From: Microcosmobacter sp040493455
GTDB lineage: Bacteria > Bacteroidota > Bacteroidia > Flavobacteriales > Flavobacteriaceae
NCBI RefSeq assembly: GCF_040493455.1
Contig: NZ_JANFDA010000002.1
Span: forward strand, 496,001-560,000
Direction: 5' to 3'
DNA length: 64,000 nt
Both the position numbers and the translations under genes were made by a program. Shown one piece after another: positions 50,539 through 61,905 of this stretch; positions within the stretch are counted from its first letter, which is position 1, and each line of letters begins with the position of its first letter. The notes below the pieces were generated by a model, which ran no database searches, was not told where the DNA came from, and was given only the letters and a program-made list of their open reading frames with translations.

Positions 50539-50592
50539 GCTTCTAAAAATGTGCTAACATTTTTAACATGTGAGGTTAAGCTATCTTGGTTA

Positions 50593-53500
50593 TTATCTCA
50601 ATATTAGTTTCTGTGTTTTTCGTCTGTTATTGTTCTTTAACTCTACTACATACACACCGTCATTGAACATGCTCACATCAATACTCTGTACCATCGTTTG
50701 TGTCTGTAGCTCTGTATCTAACACCATTCTTCCCTGAATATCATATAATTTGAAGTTTGTGCCTTCTGAAAGCAATCCACTGATCACAATCGTGTCTTCT
50801 GTATGATTTGCATAGATGTTCAGGGTTTCCAATTCGTTTTCAACTGTGCTCAATGCATCTTCTTCAAACCTCAAATAAAAACGTCCCGTACCATCTATGT
50901 CCTGATTTGGTGTAATGATATAGGCTCCTGTGGTCAACAGGGTTATCGTATTGGTCAAAGTATCTTCCAAGTAAACATTTACAGTTCCTGGGAAGGTGGT
51001 CTCCAGAATCTCAAAACTCAATTGTTCTCCAGCATTCGCATTAACGCCCAGTGGAATCACAACATTATTGTAAAGATCATCACTGTGCAAGGCTTGTATC
51101 GCCATTGGTATTCCTGCATTGTCCTCTACCAGATGTGAGTACACTGCAAAGGCTGGTGCCGTGCCTCCCCATATCGCTGCATCATAGCCTGGGTCGAGTC
51201 CTAATGAGGCATTCTCGTTGAAGTAGAAGTCCGTCGTGTAATTATCATCATCTGAGGAGATGCCCAGTCTTAAATGCTCGGAAGTATTTCCTGAACGTCC
51301 CAATATGAAGTCATCACTATTCCCTGTAGTTCTCATACTTGGTGTAAAGGCTATGTTACCCGTAGCCTCAGCCTGTACGAAGAAGCCCTGTCCTGGGGCT
51401 ATCACAGTAGATGCATCTGTTGTCAGAAGATTATAGATCGTCCACCCGTCTGATGCTGCACCATCATATCCGTACAGTCCTGTAGCGGTCTCATCGATAA
51501 GTCCTGAGTTGACCAAGTCATTCAAGAAATCTTGAACTTTCATGTAGCTTGGATATGGGTTACCGATAAGGTACCAATCACTAGTTGCTGATGCATCAAC
51601 TGGTACACTCACGATGCCATTTTCAGCAGTTCCAGTAAAGGTAAATGTACTGTTATCTGTTGACCCTGTACGGTATCCAATTCCTGCTGTAAGTGCACTA
51701 GCATCATCTGAAGCATCATACGTTTCATAAGCGCCTGTAGTATTGTTGAATGGTCCGAATAAGAAAGCTGGACTACCTCCTATTGTTCCAGATAACAGGT
51801 TTGGGTTAGCTGCTCTAAACGCACCAAAGTTTTGACCTGAAAGTGGTGGGCTAATCAAGTCATTATTGCCAGTCACTGTTCCACTATTTGCTGCATTGTT
51901 GACATGACGCTTGTATTCAATATTTCCTGAAATAAATCCATCCAATATCAAACTCGAATAACTTGTTGAAATCGACTCTAGAGTCATTCCTCCGGCTGTG
52001 TTGAGTATCACTCCAGTATTCACCGTAAGACCAGCTCCTGGCTTCACTGTTATAACCTTACAATCTGTATTAGCTGTTATTGAAGCATCACCTGCTTCGA
52101 TCACTATATCATTGGCCGAAGTTGATACGCCACTAGGATCTGATGGGAACCAGCCATTGTTATAGGTATAGACAGCTATAAGATCTGAACTCAACACTAC
52201 ATCATTACCATCCCCCTGATCATAGTAGATATACCATGTCTTGCCATTACCAGCAATAGTCGCCCCATTTGGCAATCCTGTAAAGGTTCCTACCACTGGA
52301 TCGGTTCCATCATTATCTATAAGCACAAGTGTTTCAGTATCTTCAGATAAAATTCCTGAAGTGTCCAATATGTTCAAAGTAGCGCCATTAATATTCACAA
52401 TACCATTGACCACGATCTGATCATAATCAATACCAGCAGTTGTAAAATCATCGACTTCTATTTCCAAAGTATCTCCTGAACCCATTTCAATATCGCTATT
52501 TATTCTTAATTGCCCAGGGGATTGACCTGGTGCCAAATACCCATCAATAGTCGTGGTTGCCACGCTAAACTGAGTTTGGACTGTAATTCCCTCTGGCGTA
52601 TTGATTGGACCAACATTTGAAGTCAATGAAAGGTTTCCGCCAGTTGTAACTTCTGTTGTAGGCGAGACAAAATCTATTGCCGGAGCATTTATTGCTCCAC
52701 TTGTTCCTTCTAAAGAAATATCACCTGAACCTAATGTGGAGATCTCTCCATTCAACTCTGATCCCACATGACCAATACCTTCAACATTAATGGTTCCTAT
52801 ACCTCCAGTTTGAATCGTTGTATTAGACGTTGTCCAAACACCAATATTAGTAAGGTCTGGTTGACTCCTTCCTATACCAAAAATATCGATATCGCCTCCA
52901 TTACTTTGAATGCTTGATGTCCCTTCAATACGCACACCTCTATAATTGACATTCCCATTCTCTACACCGTTTCCTCTTATAATAATATTTCCTGTATCGG
53001 ATACAACACTACTATTTTGCGCCATCCAAAACCCATCTACTGTGATGCCTACAGGGATATTTATATATATCGTTCCGTCGAGTATAATATCTCCTGGTCC
53101 TGTGGTTTCCACATGACCATTAGTCATATATATCCCCCCAGAACCAGACACAACTTCTGTACCTGCAGTCATTGTAATACTTCCCCCATTAGACTGAACT
53201 GTTCCAGCGATAGTCGTTGTACTCTTTGTAGTGGTTGTAATCAATCCTGTGGTAACGAGACCACCATCACTATCGATAGTGAAATTTCCAGTATCAAGAT
53301 TGAAGTTACCATTACCGATATTGGTTGTATTGGTATCGAAACGCACAAAATCACTTTCGGTTGCAGTGATAGTCATATCTGCATCAAATCCAGTCGCTAA
53401 TCCTTGTATTACAATACTTTTTGCATTATCAGTATTTGTATTATTGATGTTTAGCGAACTATTGGGATTGTTATAATATACTTTTGTTGATGTAAACACA

Positions 53501-56500
53501 TCGATTTGATTATCTAAAAGACCTCCAGCTGATAAGGCCATATAAAAATCTTTCCCCATATTAAAGGTTCTGTTATTAACATCCAGATTGTCTATAATAT
53601 GCTGATTCAAATCATCATAGCTTATCTGGCTATTCCCTGTCATTTGAATGGTTCCTGTGTGGGTGTCTGTAAACGTATGCTCGACATTCGTATAGGTGCC
53701 TGGGCCAGATATTGACATACTATTATTTCCTGTATCGCCTCCATAGAACAATTCATCTGTAAAATTACCTCCGCTTAAATCTATATTTAGGTTGTCATTC
53801 CCGTTTTGGGTATTAATAAAAATAATTCCTGTTACTGAAGCTATAGGTGCTGTAACTTCGTTTCCGTCTTGAGTAGTTCCAGGTCCGGCAATTACAGGTT
53901 TTACTGAGTCGCTAATGCGATAATTAGTACCATCTACAATAATGGTGAGATTATCATCAAATTGAAAAGGATCTAAAAACACTAGATTACCCGACCCATC
54001 TATACGAACGTTAGGAGCGGAAGTACTTAGCTGAACATCATTACTTCCTGCAAGATTGTAATAGATGTACCAGGTTTTTCCATTGCCAGATATTGCAGAC
54101 CCATTAGGTAATCCATTGAATTCTCCAACTACAGGATCAGTTCCATCATTGTCAATTAAAATAAGGTTTTCAGGACTAGAAAAACTTCCCGAAGTATCAA
54201 TGATATTTAAAGTCGCTCCTTCTATATTTACTGTTCCATTTACTACTATTTGATCAAAATCAGTTCCTGGAGTGTCAAATCCAGAAACTTCAATATCTAG
54301 TGTATCTCCAGTGTTAATTTCAAAATTTCCATCCACAGTCACCTGCCCAGGAGATAACCCAGGCGCTAAAGTTCCGTTTATTATTGTATTTACAGCACTA
54401 AACTGAGTTTGATTAGTGACTCCAAATGGTGTATTTATTGATCCTGTATTTGCTGTTACTGTTAAGTTTCCACCAGCATTAAATTGTGATGTAGATGAGG
54501 GTAGGAATATTGATGAATAATTTGCCGCACTACTTGTCCCTGTAATTGAAATATTACCTGTCCCAGTGGTACTCACAACACCTACCGATATAATTCCAAA
54601 TTGATTCGATCCTGTATCGTCTGTACTAATTCCAATAATAGATATATCACCATTTTCGGCACTAACTACAGCGTTAGTCCGTATATCTAAACCATAGTTC
54701 GTATCTGTTCCCACACCGCCAGTTCCATTGATTGATATATTACCTGAGCCCGAAGTTTGAATACTGGCTCCATCAAACATAAGGATGCCTTTGTTGTTTT
54801 CACCTATACTATTACCTCCAGTTCCTGCAATATTTATGTTTCCGCCTTGACTTTGAATGACAGTAGAAGTCGCCATATTAATTCCTCTGTTGGAATCAGA
54901 CCCCGTTGTGGCTCCTACACCATTAATGTTAATATCTCCTGTTTCTGAAATAATATTAACTTCTTGAAATTGCACTCCAGTTACAAAAGCGAATGTATCT
55001 TCTAGATATGCAGTCCCATTGAGTGTAATGGTTCCTGAACCTGTGGTTTGTATTGTTGAAACTCCTATTTCTAAACCGCTAAATCCGGTACCTGGTGCTG
55101 GTGAAGTTCCAGCATTAATGGTAATATCTCCATCAGCAGAAGATATGATATCGCCTTCTCCAACAAAAGTGGTTTCAGAGCTAGTAATCGTTACTGACCC
55201 TTGTGTAGTTATTTCAGATCTCACCAAAACAACTCTTGCCGTTATATTAAAATCTCCTGTTCCGATATCGGTATCAGTTCCTGAACCACCAGTAGTACCA
55301 AAGCGAATAACATCTTCCAATTTGGTTATAGTTAAATCTGCGTCAAATCCGGTAGCAAATCCGTCGATACGTGTAGACCCTTGTGTTTGGCCTTCGCCTT
55401 CTAAAGTCAATGAGCTATTAGGGTTGTTATAATCTATTGTAAAAACACCACTGGCAGATACTCGATTTTCTAAACTCCCAGTAGGTTCAAACAATGTAAA
55501 ATCGCTTATATTGAGTTTAAAGACTCTATCGTTGACATCCAAATTATCTACAATAGCTTGTTCTAATCCAGTATATGTAATATCACTGTTTCCAGAAATA
55601 TCAACTGAACCTTCGCCTGCACTATTGATTGTATGTGTTACACCATTATAAGTTCCTGTTCCTACAAATGATATTCCATCGGTATCACTTCCTGCATCAT
55701 AATTAAGTATATCCGTAAAATCGCCTCCGGTTAAATCAATGTTTAGGTTGTCATTACCTGTTCCAGTATTGATATTAATATCTCCTGTGACAGAAACAAT
55801 CGGTACTAATACATCATCACCATCTTGTATAGTTCCTAGACCAGCAGACAAAAACCTTGAAGCGTCACTGATACGGTAATTGGCACCATCTACTATTAGT
55901 GTTAAGTCATCATTTAAGCTACTCGCATCTTCAAAAACCATATTTCCAGCAACATCTACAAAAACATCCCATTGACGCGAACTAAGTACTACATCGCCTG
56001 TGTAGTAGATATACCAGGTTTTACTGTTTCCTGCTATAGCAGTTCCATTAGGCAATCCATTAAACGTTCCGTTAATAGGATCTGTTCCATCATTGTCGAT
56101 GATGATAATATCTATATCTCCCTCTGGTAAAGGCCCACTATTATCCACCAACTCCAAAGTTGTATTTGTGATATCAACAGCTCCATTGACTTTAACCTGG
56201 TCGTAGTCAAATCCTGCGCTAGTAAAGTCGTTTATCTCAATACTCAAAACATCTCCTGTGCTCATCGCAAAGTTGCCATCCACAATAATCTGTCCTGGTG
56301 ATTGCCCTGGGGCTAGCGTTCCATTAATGATAGTATTGTTTGCCACAAACTGTGTTTGAGATGCAGCCCCTGCGGGAGTCTTTATTGGTCGCGTGGTTGC
56401 CGTCATGACAAGATCACCTCCTGAAGTAATCTGAGCACTTGGGGCAACATTGATCGATGTATTACTATTACTTGGGCTGTTTACCGCAGTCCCATCCAAT

Positions 56501-59500
56501 ATCACATTCCCAGTACCTGTAGTTAAAATGAAGCCTCTAACTTGCATCCCATCATTATTAAACCCTCCTATATGAGTACCTATCCCAGTAATATTAACAT
56601 TCCCATCTACTGTGCTAATCAAGGTTCCTCCATGGGCTATAACACCATAGTTACCTCCCAATGTTTCGCTCTGCCCTCCTGTTCCTGTCATAGTAACATT
56701 TCCATTGCCAGTAGTCTGGACATTTGCTGTACCTCCCATGTATATACCAATATGAGTACCTGAGTATTCATTATATGTTGTATTGGATAATCCAGTTATA
56801 ACAATATTTCCTCCAATACTCTGAACGGTTGATGCATGGGTCATGTAAACTCCATAGGATTCTCCATCATCCGCTCCAGCTGTACCATCTAAAGTGATAT
56901 TCCCTGTTTGAGAATAAACCCCACTAGTGTTCTCCAATAGAATACCCATCGTGTTAAAACCAGTAGTGAATGTTCCCTTACCATTAAGCGTGATGTTTCC
57001 AGATGTGGTCCTGATCTCTGACCCAAGCCTCAAATGAATCCCCCTATCTTGCGGTGCGTTGGTACCTGAAGATATGTTGATATCACCCGTTGTACTTTCC
57101 AGAGTACAATCATTTATCGCAGTCTTTCCTCTTGTGCTAGTCGTTATCGATCCTGTAGTAGTAATGGACTGGTAGATGTTCAAGGTTCTTGATAACAGAT
57201 CTAGATCTCCGTTGCCTAAGTCCATTGCCACATTAATGTCTATCGTATTGTTGAGTGACGCAGCATCATGCGGACCATTGACAATAAGGAAATCTCCATC
57301 TACACCAATTCCGAAATAATCAACGCTAACTGAATTTTCCGTAGCGATGGCGATACCGTTATTTCCATAATTAAAATCTACCCAATCTTCTGTAGCTGTT
57401 CCTATACGATATTCTAATGCTGTTGGGGAGTTATTCAATAGTATAGCTTCACTACCTTCATTAACAATAAAAGCTCTAGAATTTATATTTAATTGGTCTA
57501 GAACCGCAGACTCAAGTCCAGTATAGGTAATCGGATTTCCTGTTAATGAAATCGCATTGTTTTGCGTATTATTATAAAAAGAATAGAATGCATTTTCATA
57601 AGTACCACTCCCTGATAAGGTTAATATATCGTTGTTGTTCCCTCCATCATAATTGATCCTATTTGAAAAATCACCACCGTTGAGATCTATGTTTAAGGCG
57701 TCATTTCCATTTCCTGTACCAATATTAATATCGCCAGTCACAGAAGTAATAGGCACTAGCACGTCATTACCATCTTGGGTAGTACCTAACCCTGCTATTA
57801 CTGTACGAGCTGAATCGCTAATGCGGTAATTGGTGCCATCAACAGTAATCGTTAAGTTGTCATTAGCATTAATAGGATCTTCAAAAACTAGATTACCCGA
57901 ATCTATGTAAACATTTGGCGCACGAGAACTCAAGACCACATCATTTCCGTCTCCTCCATTGGTATATATATACCACGTTTTGCCATTACCGAGAATTGAA
58001 GATGTGCTAAAATCTCCAGTTATAGGATCCGTTCCATCATTATCAATGATGATAATATCTGTATCTCCAGCTGGGAAAGGTCCGCTAGTATCAATTAACT
58101 CCAATGTTGCGCCTGTAATATCTACATTGCCGGTGACCTTTACCTGATCATAGTCAGTTCCTGCAGTACTGAAGTTGTTCAACTCTATACTCAAAACATC
58201 TCCTGTACTCATCGCAAAGTTACCATCCACGATCATCAGCCCTGGAGATTGTCCTGGCGCAAGGGTTCCATTGATAATGGTGTTGTTGGCTACAAATAGT
58301 GCTTGCGTCGGAATACCTCCTGCTGTCTTTATTGGCTGTGTAATTCCCGTCATCACAATATCACCTCCTGAAATGATCGGTGAACTTGGAACAGCATTTA
58401 TTGCAATATTATTGGTACTATCATTTATCGCCTCACCTTCCAGTATGATATTTCCTGTTCCTGTAGTCGTAATAGTACCACCAAATTGTATCCCATCACT
58501 ATGTTCATCAGTACCTTTTCCAGTGATATTTAAATTACCATTTTCTGCACTGATCAAAATCCCTCCATGAGTTATAACCCCATGATTTTCACCTAAGGCC
58601 AAGGCCTGACTTTTTCCACCTGTACCTGTAATAGTTACATTTCCACTATTAGAGTTTTGTATGCTTGCCGTTCCTGCTATCAACACACCCACTTGTCTTG
58701 GGGAATTATTATTAAATTGTGTTGTTGATAATCCTGTAATGGAAATATCACCTCCGACACTTTGAACAGTTGACGTACTGGTAATAAAAACTCCATAGGA
58801 CTGTGCGTCATTTGAACTAGCTGTACCATCTATAGTAATAATTCCTGTCTGGGAGTATACACCACTTGAATCCTGGATTAAAATGCCCATGGTGTTGGTT
58901 CCGATATTGAGCGCTCCAATACCATTAAGCACTATATTTCCTGATGTGGTCCTAATTTCTGATGTTGATCTTAAATTAATTCCCCTATCTATTGGAGCAC
59001 TGGTACCTCCTGACATATTAATATTACCTACAGTGCTTTCCAGATTAGAGTCAAATAGAGTCGTTTTTCCTCTTGTACTGGTCGTTATTGAGCCACTAGT
59101 AGTAATGGATTGATTGATGTTCAAAGTTCTGGATAGTAAAACCAGATTACCACTTCCTAAATCCATTGCCGTATTAATGTCTATGGTATTATTCAGGGAA
59201 GCAGCATTGTGTGGGCCGTTGGCAATAGAGAAATCAGCATTTGTTCCTGATTGAATATAATTGACACTTACTGGGTTTCCAGTCTCGATACTTAAATTTT
59301 GATTTGTATTTGAGCTTGGGTTGAAATCAATCCAATCCAGAGTAGATGTTTCCAATCTATACGCCAATGCTGTTGGGGAACTATTTAGTTCTAACGTTCC
59401 GCCACTTATAATTTCATTAAATGTTATGGCTCTATTATCCGTATTGAGATTATCTGTAATAATACCTTCTAATCCTGAATAACTTATTGTACTATTTCCT

Positions 59501-61890
59501 GTTATTGCTATAGTTCCCTCACTGTTGCTTGTTGCACTGATAAATGTATGAGCTACAGTATTTTGAAGGTTTGTTCCTGAAAGTGTTATGTTATCAGAAC
59601 CATTACCGCCATCAAAATTGAAAGCATTTGCTGTAAAATTCCCGCCATCAAAATCTATATCTAAACTATCATTCCCATCTTCGGTATTGATATTAATATT
59701 CCCTGTTACTGAAGCTATTGAGACCAAAACATCATTTCCATCTTGTGTAGCTCCTGGTCCAGCTACTAGTGCTCGTATTGAATCACTGATTCGATAATTA
59801 GAACCATCGACAACTATTGTTAGGTCATCATTAACATTAAAAGGGTCTACAAAAATCAAGTTTCCTAAGCCGTCTACTATGACATTGACATCTGGCACAT
59901 TAGGAATTAAGACTACATCATTACTACCATTATAATTGTAATGTATATTCCATGTTCTTCCATTTCCAGAAATCGAAGCTCCTTCAGGTAGTCCATTAAA
60001 TATTCCTGAAATAAGATCAGCGCCATCATTGTCAATAATGACATATTCTCCATTTAAAACTGCACTAGCACTGTCAATAAAATTTAATGTAGTACCATTA
60101 ATATTTACTGCACCATTAACTTTAAGTTGATCGTAATCTTCTCCTACTGCTAAAGGGCTCTCAAATTCGACCTCTAGTGTATCACCTGAACCTATATTAA
60201 TATTTCCGTTTACCTCAACTTGGCCAGGAGATTGTCCTGGTGCTAGAACCCCATTAACTGTTGTATTGGCCGCATCGAATATGGCTTGGGGAGCTGCTCC
60301 ATTGGGTGTATTGATTGGTCCTATGTTAGCTGTTAACGTTAAGATATTTGCAGACTGAACTAGGGCTCCAGTTGAAGTTACGTTTATAGCTGACGCATCT
60401 GTTACTGCACTAGTTCCTTGTATAAGTATATCTCCAGGGTTAGTTGTCGTTAATGTGCCACTATCTATTTGTACTCCTTTATATCCTGTACCAATGACAA
60501 CGATATCAGCTGGACCTGTTGTACCTTGAATTGACCCTGAATTTATTGATACACCGATATTAGAATCATTCGCTGTATTTCTCCCTGTGCCATTAAGGAT
60601 TATATCACCGCTTGTACTTTGTATACTTGCGTTACTTTCTAACCGTACGCCTCTAAAATTAGCTCTACCATTATCTATCCCATTACCAGTAATATTTATA
60701 TTTCCAGCATCTGATGTCACACTACTGCCTTGCCTCATATAAACACCATTAAGCGTAAAACTTATATTATTATTTGAGTACGCAGTACCATTGAGTGCAA
60801 TATTTCCCGCACCACTAGTTTGTACATGTCCATTATCCATAAGTATAGTACCAAAATCCCCAGGGACTAGCTCAGTACCTGCAGTGATGCTAACATTTTG
60901 TCCTGTGGATTGAACTATACTTCCACTATTAATACGTGTTACATTTTTACTCGAAGTAGTGATAGAACCTGTAGTAGTAAAACTGCTAGAAAAACTCAAA
61001 ACGTCACAGGTTACGTTAAGATTTCCGTTTCCCAAGTCTGTGGCACTTACAAAACGAACATCATCATCAGTTTCACCATTAATGGTAAGATGAGCATTAA
61101 AACCACTATCTAATCCTCTTACATCTAAGAGATCTTTTCCAGCACCAGTAATATTAATTGTCAATGAATTGGTTGGATTATTAAAATCTACGGACTCTCC
61201 ATAATCAGAATCAATTTGATTATCTAAAGTACCTGCTGAATCCAAGGTGATAAATTCAGTATTTCCAAAATCCCCTGTAAACGTAAATACACGATTTGCT
61301 CCATTTAGATTATCTGTAATGGGCTCCAGCCCAATATAATTGATAGTACTATTTCCTGAGATATCGACAAAACCGTCATTATTATTTATAAATGTATGCT
61401 CTACAGTATCGTAAATAGTATCGCCACCAATTAATACCATATCATCACCAGATGCAGTATTTTGTTCTCCTCCATTATACTGAATTGGAATTTTGATATT
61501 TCCATTGGAAAGGTCGACAGTAAAGGTATCATCACCGCCTTTGGTATTGATCACAATTTTGCCTGTTACCAAATGGATTGGCACCAAAACTTCATTACCA
61601 TCTTGTTTAGTACCCTTTCCAGAGGTTAACCTCGTCGAAGAATTACTCAGGCGATAATTAGTACCATCGATGACTATACTAATATCATCATCAATGCCAG
61701 TGTTGTCAGTATAAACCAGATTTCCTGAATCGTCGATTTTCACACCATTTCTAGTGTAATTGGGTTCAATGGTTTTGTCTGTAGTTTTGAATTCTAAACT
61801 GGAAGCGTCTTGAAATTTTTGAAAGCTCCAGGTACTGATAGAAAAACAGAAGCATAAATACAGAATGCTGTAGTGCAAAAGGGATTTCAT
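50593..61890 (-). CDS. Giant five-module secreted adhesin with type A T9SS sorting domain
   Basis: The 3765-residue protein has a signal peptide (LHYSILYLCFCFSISTWSFQ). Five tandem modules of about 650 residues follow. Each opens with NLTIxVDGTNYRISDS...TQDGNDVLVPIxSVTGxINI, runs through short glycine-rich beta-helix repeats (SGNIxLxGTG), and closes with GTLAPGQSPGQ...DYDQVKVNG...IIIDNDGTDP...GNGKTWYIYY. Module anchors lie near 61660, 59800, 57830, 55880 and 53925. A unique region begins near residue 3240. The end VENELETLNIYANHTEDTIVISGL...YDIQGRMVLDTEL...YVVELKNNNRRKTQKLILR is a type A T9SS sorting domain. Very likely a surface or released adhesin. Preceded by a micro-gene (15 bp). Confidence 0.85.
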   Translation of the reverse strand: MKSLLHYSILYLCFCFSISTWSFQKFQDASSLEFKTTDKTIEPNYTRNGVKIDDSGNLVYTDNTGIDDDISIVIDGTNYRLSNSSTRLTSGKGTKQDGNEVLVPIHLVTGKIVINTKGGDDTFTVDLSNGNIKIPIQYNGGEQNTASGDDMVLIGGDTIYDTVEHTFINNNDGFVDISGNSTINYIGLEPITDNLNGANRVFTFTGDFGNTEFITLDSAGTLDNQIDSDYGESVDFNNPTNSLTINITGAGKDLLDVRGLDSGFNAHLTINGETDDDVRFVSATDLGNGNLNVTCDVLSFSSSFTTTGSITTSSKNVTRINSGSIVQSTGQNVSITAGTELVPGDFGTILMDNGHVQTSGAGNIALNGTAYSNNNISFTLNGVYMRQGSSVTSDAGNINITGNGIDNGRANFRGVRLESNASIQSTSGDIILNGTGRNTANDSNIGVSINSGSIQGTTGPADIVVIGTGYKGVQIDSGTLTTTNPGDILIQGTSAVTDASAINVTSTGALVQSANILTLTANIGPINTPNGAAPQAIFDAANTTVNGVLAPGQSPGQVEVNGNINIGSGDTLEVEFESPLAVGEDYDQLKVNGAVNINGTTLNFIDSASAVLNGEYVIIDNDGADLISGIFNGLPEGASISGNGRTWNIHYNYNGSNDVVLIPNVPDVNVIVDGLGNLIFVDPFNVNDDLTIVVDGSNYRISDSIRALVAGPGATQDGNDVLVSIASVTGNININTEDGNDSLDIDFDGGNFTANAFNFDGGNGSDNITLSGTNLQNTVAHTFISATSNSEGTIAITGNSTISYSGLEGIITDNLNTDNRAITFNEIISGGTLELNSSPTALAYRLETSTLDWIDFNPSSNTNQNLSIETGNPVSVNYIQSGTNADFSIANGPHNAASLNNTIDINTAMDLGSGNLVLLSRTLNINQSITTSGSITTSTRGKTTLFDSNLESTVGNINMSGGTSAPIDRGINLRSTSEIRTTSGNIVLNGIGALNIGTNTMGILIQDSSGVYSQTGIITIDGTASSNDAQSYGVFITSTSTVQSVGGDISITGLSTTQFNNNSPRQVGVLIAGTASIQNSNSGNVTITGTGGKSQALALGENHGVITHGGILISAENGNLNITGKGTDEHSDGIQFGGTITTTGTGNIILEGEAINDSTNNIAINAVPSSPIISGGDIVMTGITQPIKTAGGIPTQALFVANNTIINGTLAPGQSPGLMIVDGNFAMSTGDVLSIELNNFSTAGTDYDQVKVTGNVDITGATLELIDTSGPFPAGDTDIIIIDNDGTDPITGDFSTSSILGNGKTWYIYTNGGDGNDVVLSSRAPNVYIDSGNLVFEDPINANDNLTITVDGTNYRISDSARTVIAGLGTTQDGNDVLVPITSVTGDINIGTGNGNDALNIDLNGGDFSNRINYDGGNNNDILTLSGSGTYENAFYSFYNNTQNNAISLTGNPITYTGLESAVLDQLNINSRAFIVNEGSEAILLNNSPTALEYRIGTATEDWVDFNYGNNGIAIATENSVSVDYFGIGVDGDFLIVNGPHDAASLNNTIDINVAMDLGNGDLDLLSRTLNIYQSITTTGSITTSTRGKTAINDCTLESTTGDINISSGTNAPQDRGIHLRLGSEIRTTSGNITLNGKGTFTTGFNTMGILLENTSGVYSQTGNITLDGTAGADDGESYGVYMTHASTVQSIGGNIVITGLSNTTYNEYSGTHIGIYMGGTANVQTTGNGNVTMTGTGGQSETLGGNYGVIAHGGTLISTVDGNVNITGIGTHIGGFNNDGMQVRGFILTTGTGNVILDGTAVNSPSNSNTSINVAPSAQITSGGDLVMTATTRPIKTPAGAASQTQFVANNTIINGTLAPGQSPGQIIVDGNFAMSTGDVLSIEINDFTSAGFDYDQVKVNGAVDITNTTLELVDNSGPLPEGDIDIIIIDNDGTDPINGTFNGLPNGTAIAGNSKTWYIYYTGDVVLSSRQWDVFVDVAGNMVFEDASSLNDDLTLIVDGANYRISDASRFLSAGLGTIQDGDDVLVPIVSVTGDININTGTGNDNLNIDLTGGDFTDILNYDAGSDTDGISFVGTGTYNGVTHTINSAGEGSVDISGNSDITYTGLEQAIVDNLDVNDRVFKLNISDFTLFEPTGSLENRVSASGVFTIDYNNPNSSLTLEGEGQTQGSTRIDGFATGFDADLTITKLEDVIRFGTTGGSGTDTDIGTGDFNITARVVLVRSEITTQGSVTITSSETTFVGEGDIISSADGDITINAGTSPAPGTGFSGLEIGVSTIQTTGSGTITLNGTAYLEDTFAFVTGVQFQEVNIISETGDININGVGATTGSDSNRGINMATSTVIQSQGGNINIAGTGGNSIGENNKGILMFDGASIQTSGSGNISINGTGGVGTDTNYGLDIRTNAVVSAENGDISIIGISTDDTGSNQFGIISVGVVSTTGTGNISITGTSSAANYSSIFLPSSTSQFNAGGNLTVTANTGSINTPFGVTNQTQFSAVNTIINGTLAPGLSPGQVTVDGNFEINTGDTLDIEVSGFDTPGTDFDQIVVNGTVNIEGATLNIIDTSGSFSSPENLILIDNDGTDPVVGEFNGLPNGSAISGNGKTWYIYYNLAGSNDVQLSTSAPNVRIDGSGNLVFLDPFQFDDNLTIIVDGTNYRISDSVKPVIAGPGTTQDGNEVTAPIASVTGIIFINTQNGNDNLNIDLSGGNFTDELFYGGDTGNNSMSISGPGTYTNVEHTFTDTHTGTIQMTGNSQISYDDLNQHIIDNLDVNNRTFNMGKDFYMALSAGGLLDNQIDVFTSTKVYYNNPNSSLNINNTNTDNAKSIVIQGLATGFDADMTITATESDFVRFDTNTTNIGNGNFNLDTGNFTIDSDGGLVTTGLITTTTKSTTTIAGTVQSNGGSITMTAGTEVVSGSGGIYMTNGHVETTGPGDIILDGTIYINIPVGITVDGFWMAQNSSVVSDTGNIIIRGNGVENGNVNYRGVRIEGTSSIQSNGGDIDIFGIGRSQPDLTNIGVWTTSNTTIQTGGIGTINVEGIGHVGSELNGEISTLGSGDISLEGTSGAINAPAIDFVSPTTEVTTGGNLSLTSNVGPINTPEGITVQTQFSVATTTIDGYLAPGQSPGQLRINSDIEMGSGDTLEIEVDDFTTAGIDYDQIVVNGIVNINGATLNILDTSGILSEDTETLVLIDNDGTDPVVGTFTGLPNGATIAGNGKTWYIYYDQGDGNDVVLSSDLIAVYTYNNGWFPSDPSGVSTSANDIVIEAGDASITANTDCKVITVKPGAGLTVNTGVILNTAGGMTLESISTSYSSLILDGFISGNIEYKRHVNNAANSGTVTGNNDLISPPLSGQNFGAFRAANPNLLSGTIGGSPAFLFGPFNNTTGAYETYDASDDASALTAGIGYRTGSTDNSTFTFTGTAENGIVSVPVDASATSDWYLIGNPYPSYMKVQDFLNDLVNSGLIDETATGLYGYDGAASDGWTIYNLLTTDASTVIAPGQGFFVQAEATGNIAFTPSMRTTGNSDDFILGRSGNTSEHLRLGISSDDDNYTTDFYFNENASLGLDPGYDAAIWGGTAPAFAVYSHLVEDNAGIPMAIQALHSDDLYNNVVIPLGVNANAGEQLSFEILETTFPGTVNVYLEDTLTNTITLLTTGAYIITPNQDIDGTGRFYLRFEEDALSTVENELETLNIYANHTEDTIVISGLLSEGTNFKLYDIQGRMVLDTELQTQTMVQSIDVSMFNDGVYVVELKNNNRRKTQKLILR

Positions 61891-61905
61891 AATAAAGGGG
61901 TTGTT

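Noticed and set aside
53017..61113. Several plus-strand reading frames of 60-140 codons inside the giant adhesin
   Set aside because: They are antisense shadows of a repetitive Gly/Thr/Asn-rich coding strand; none has a start context or family match.
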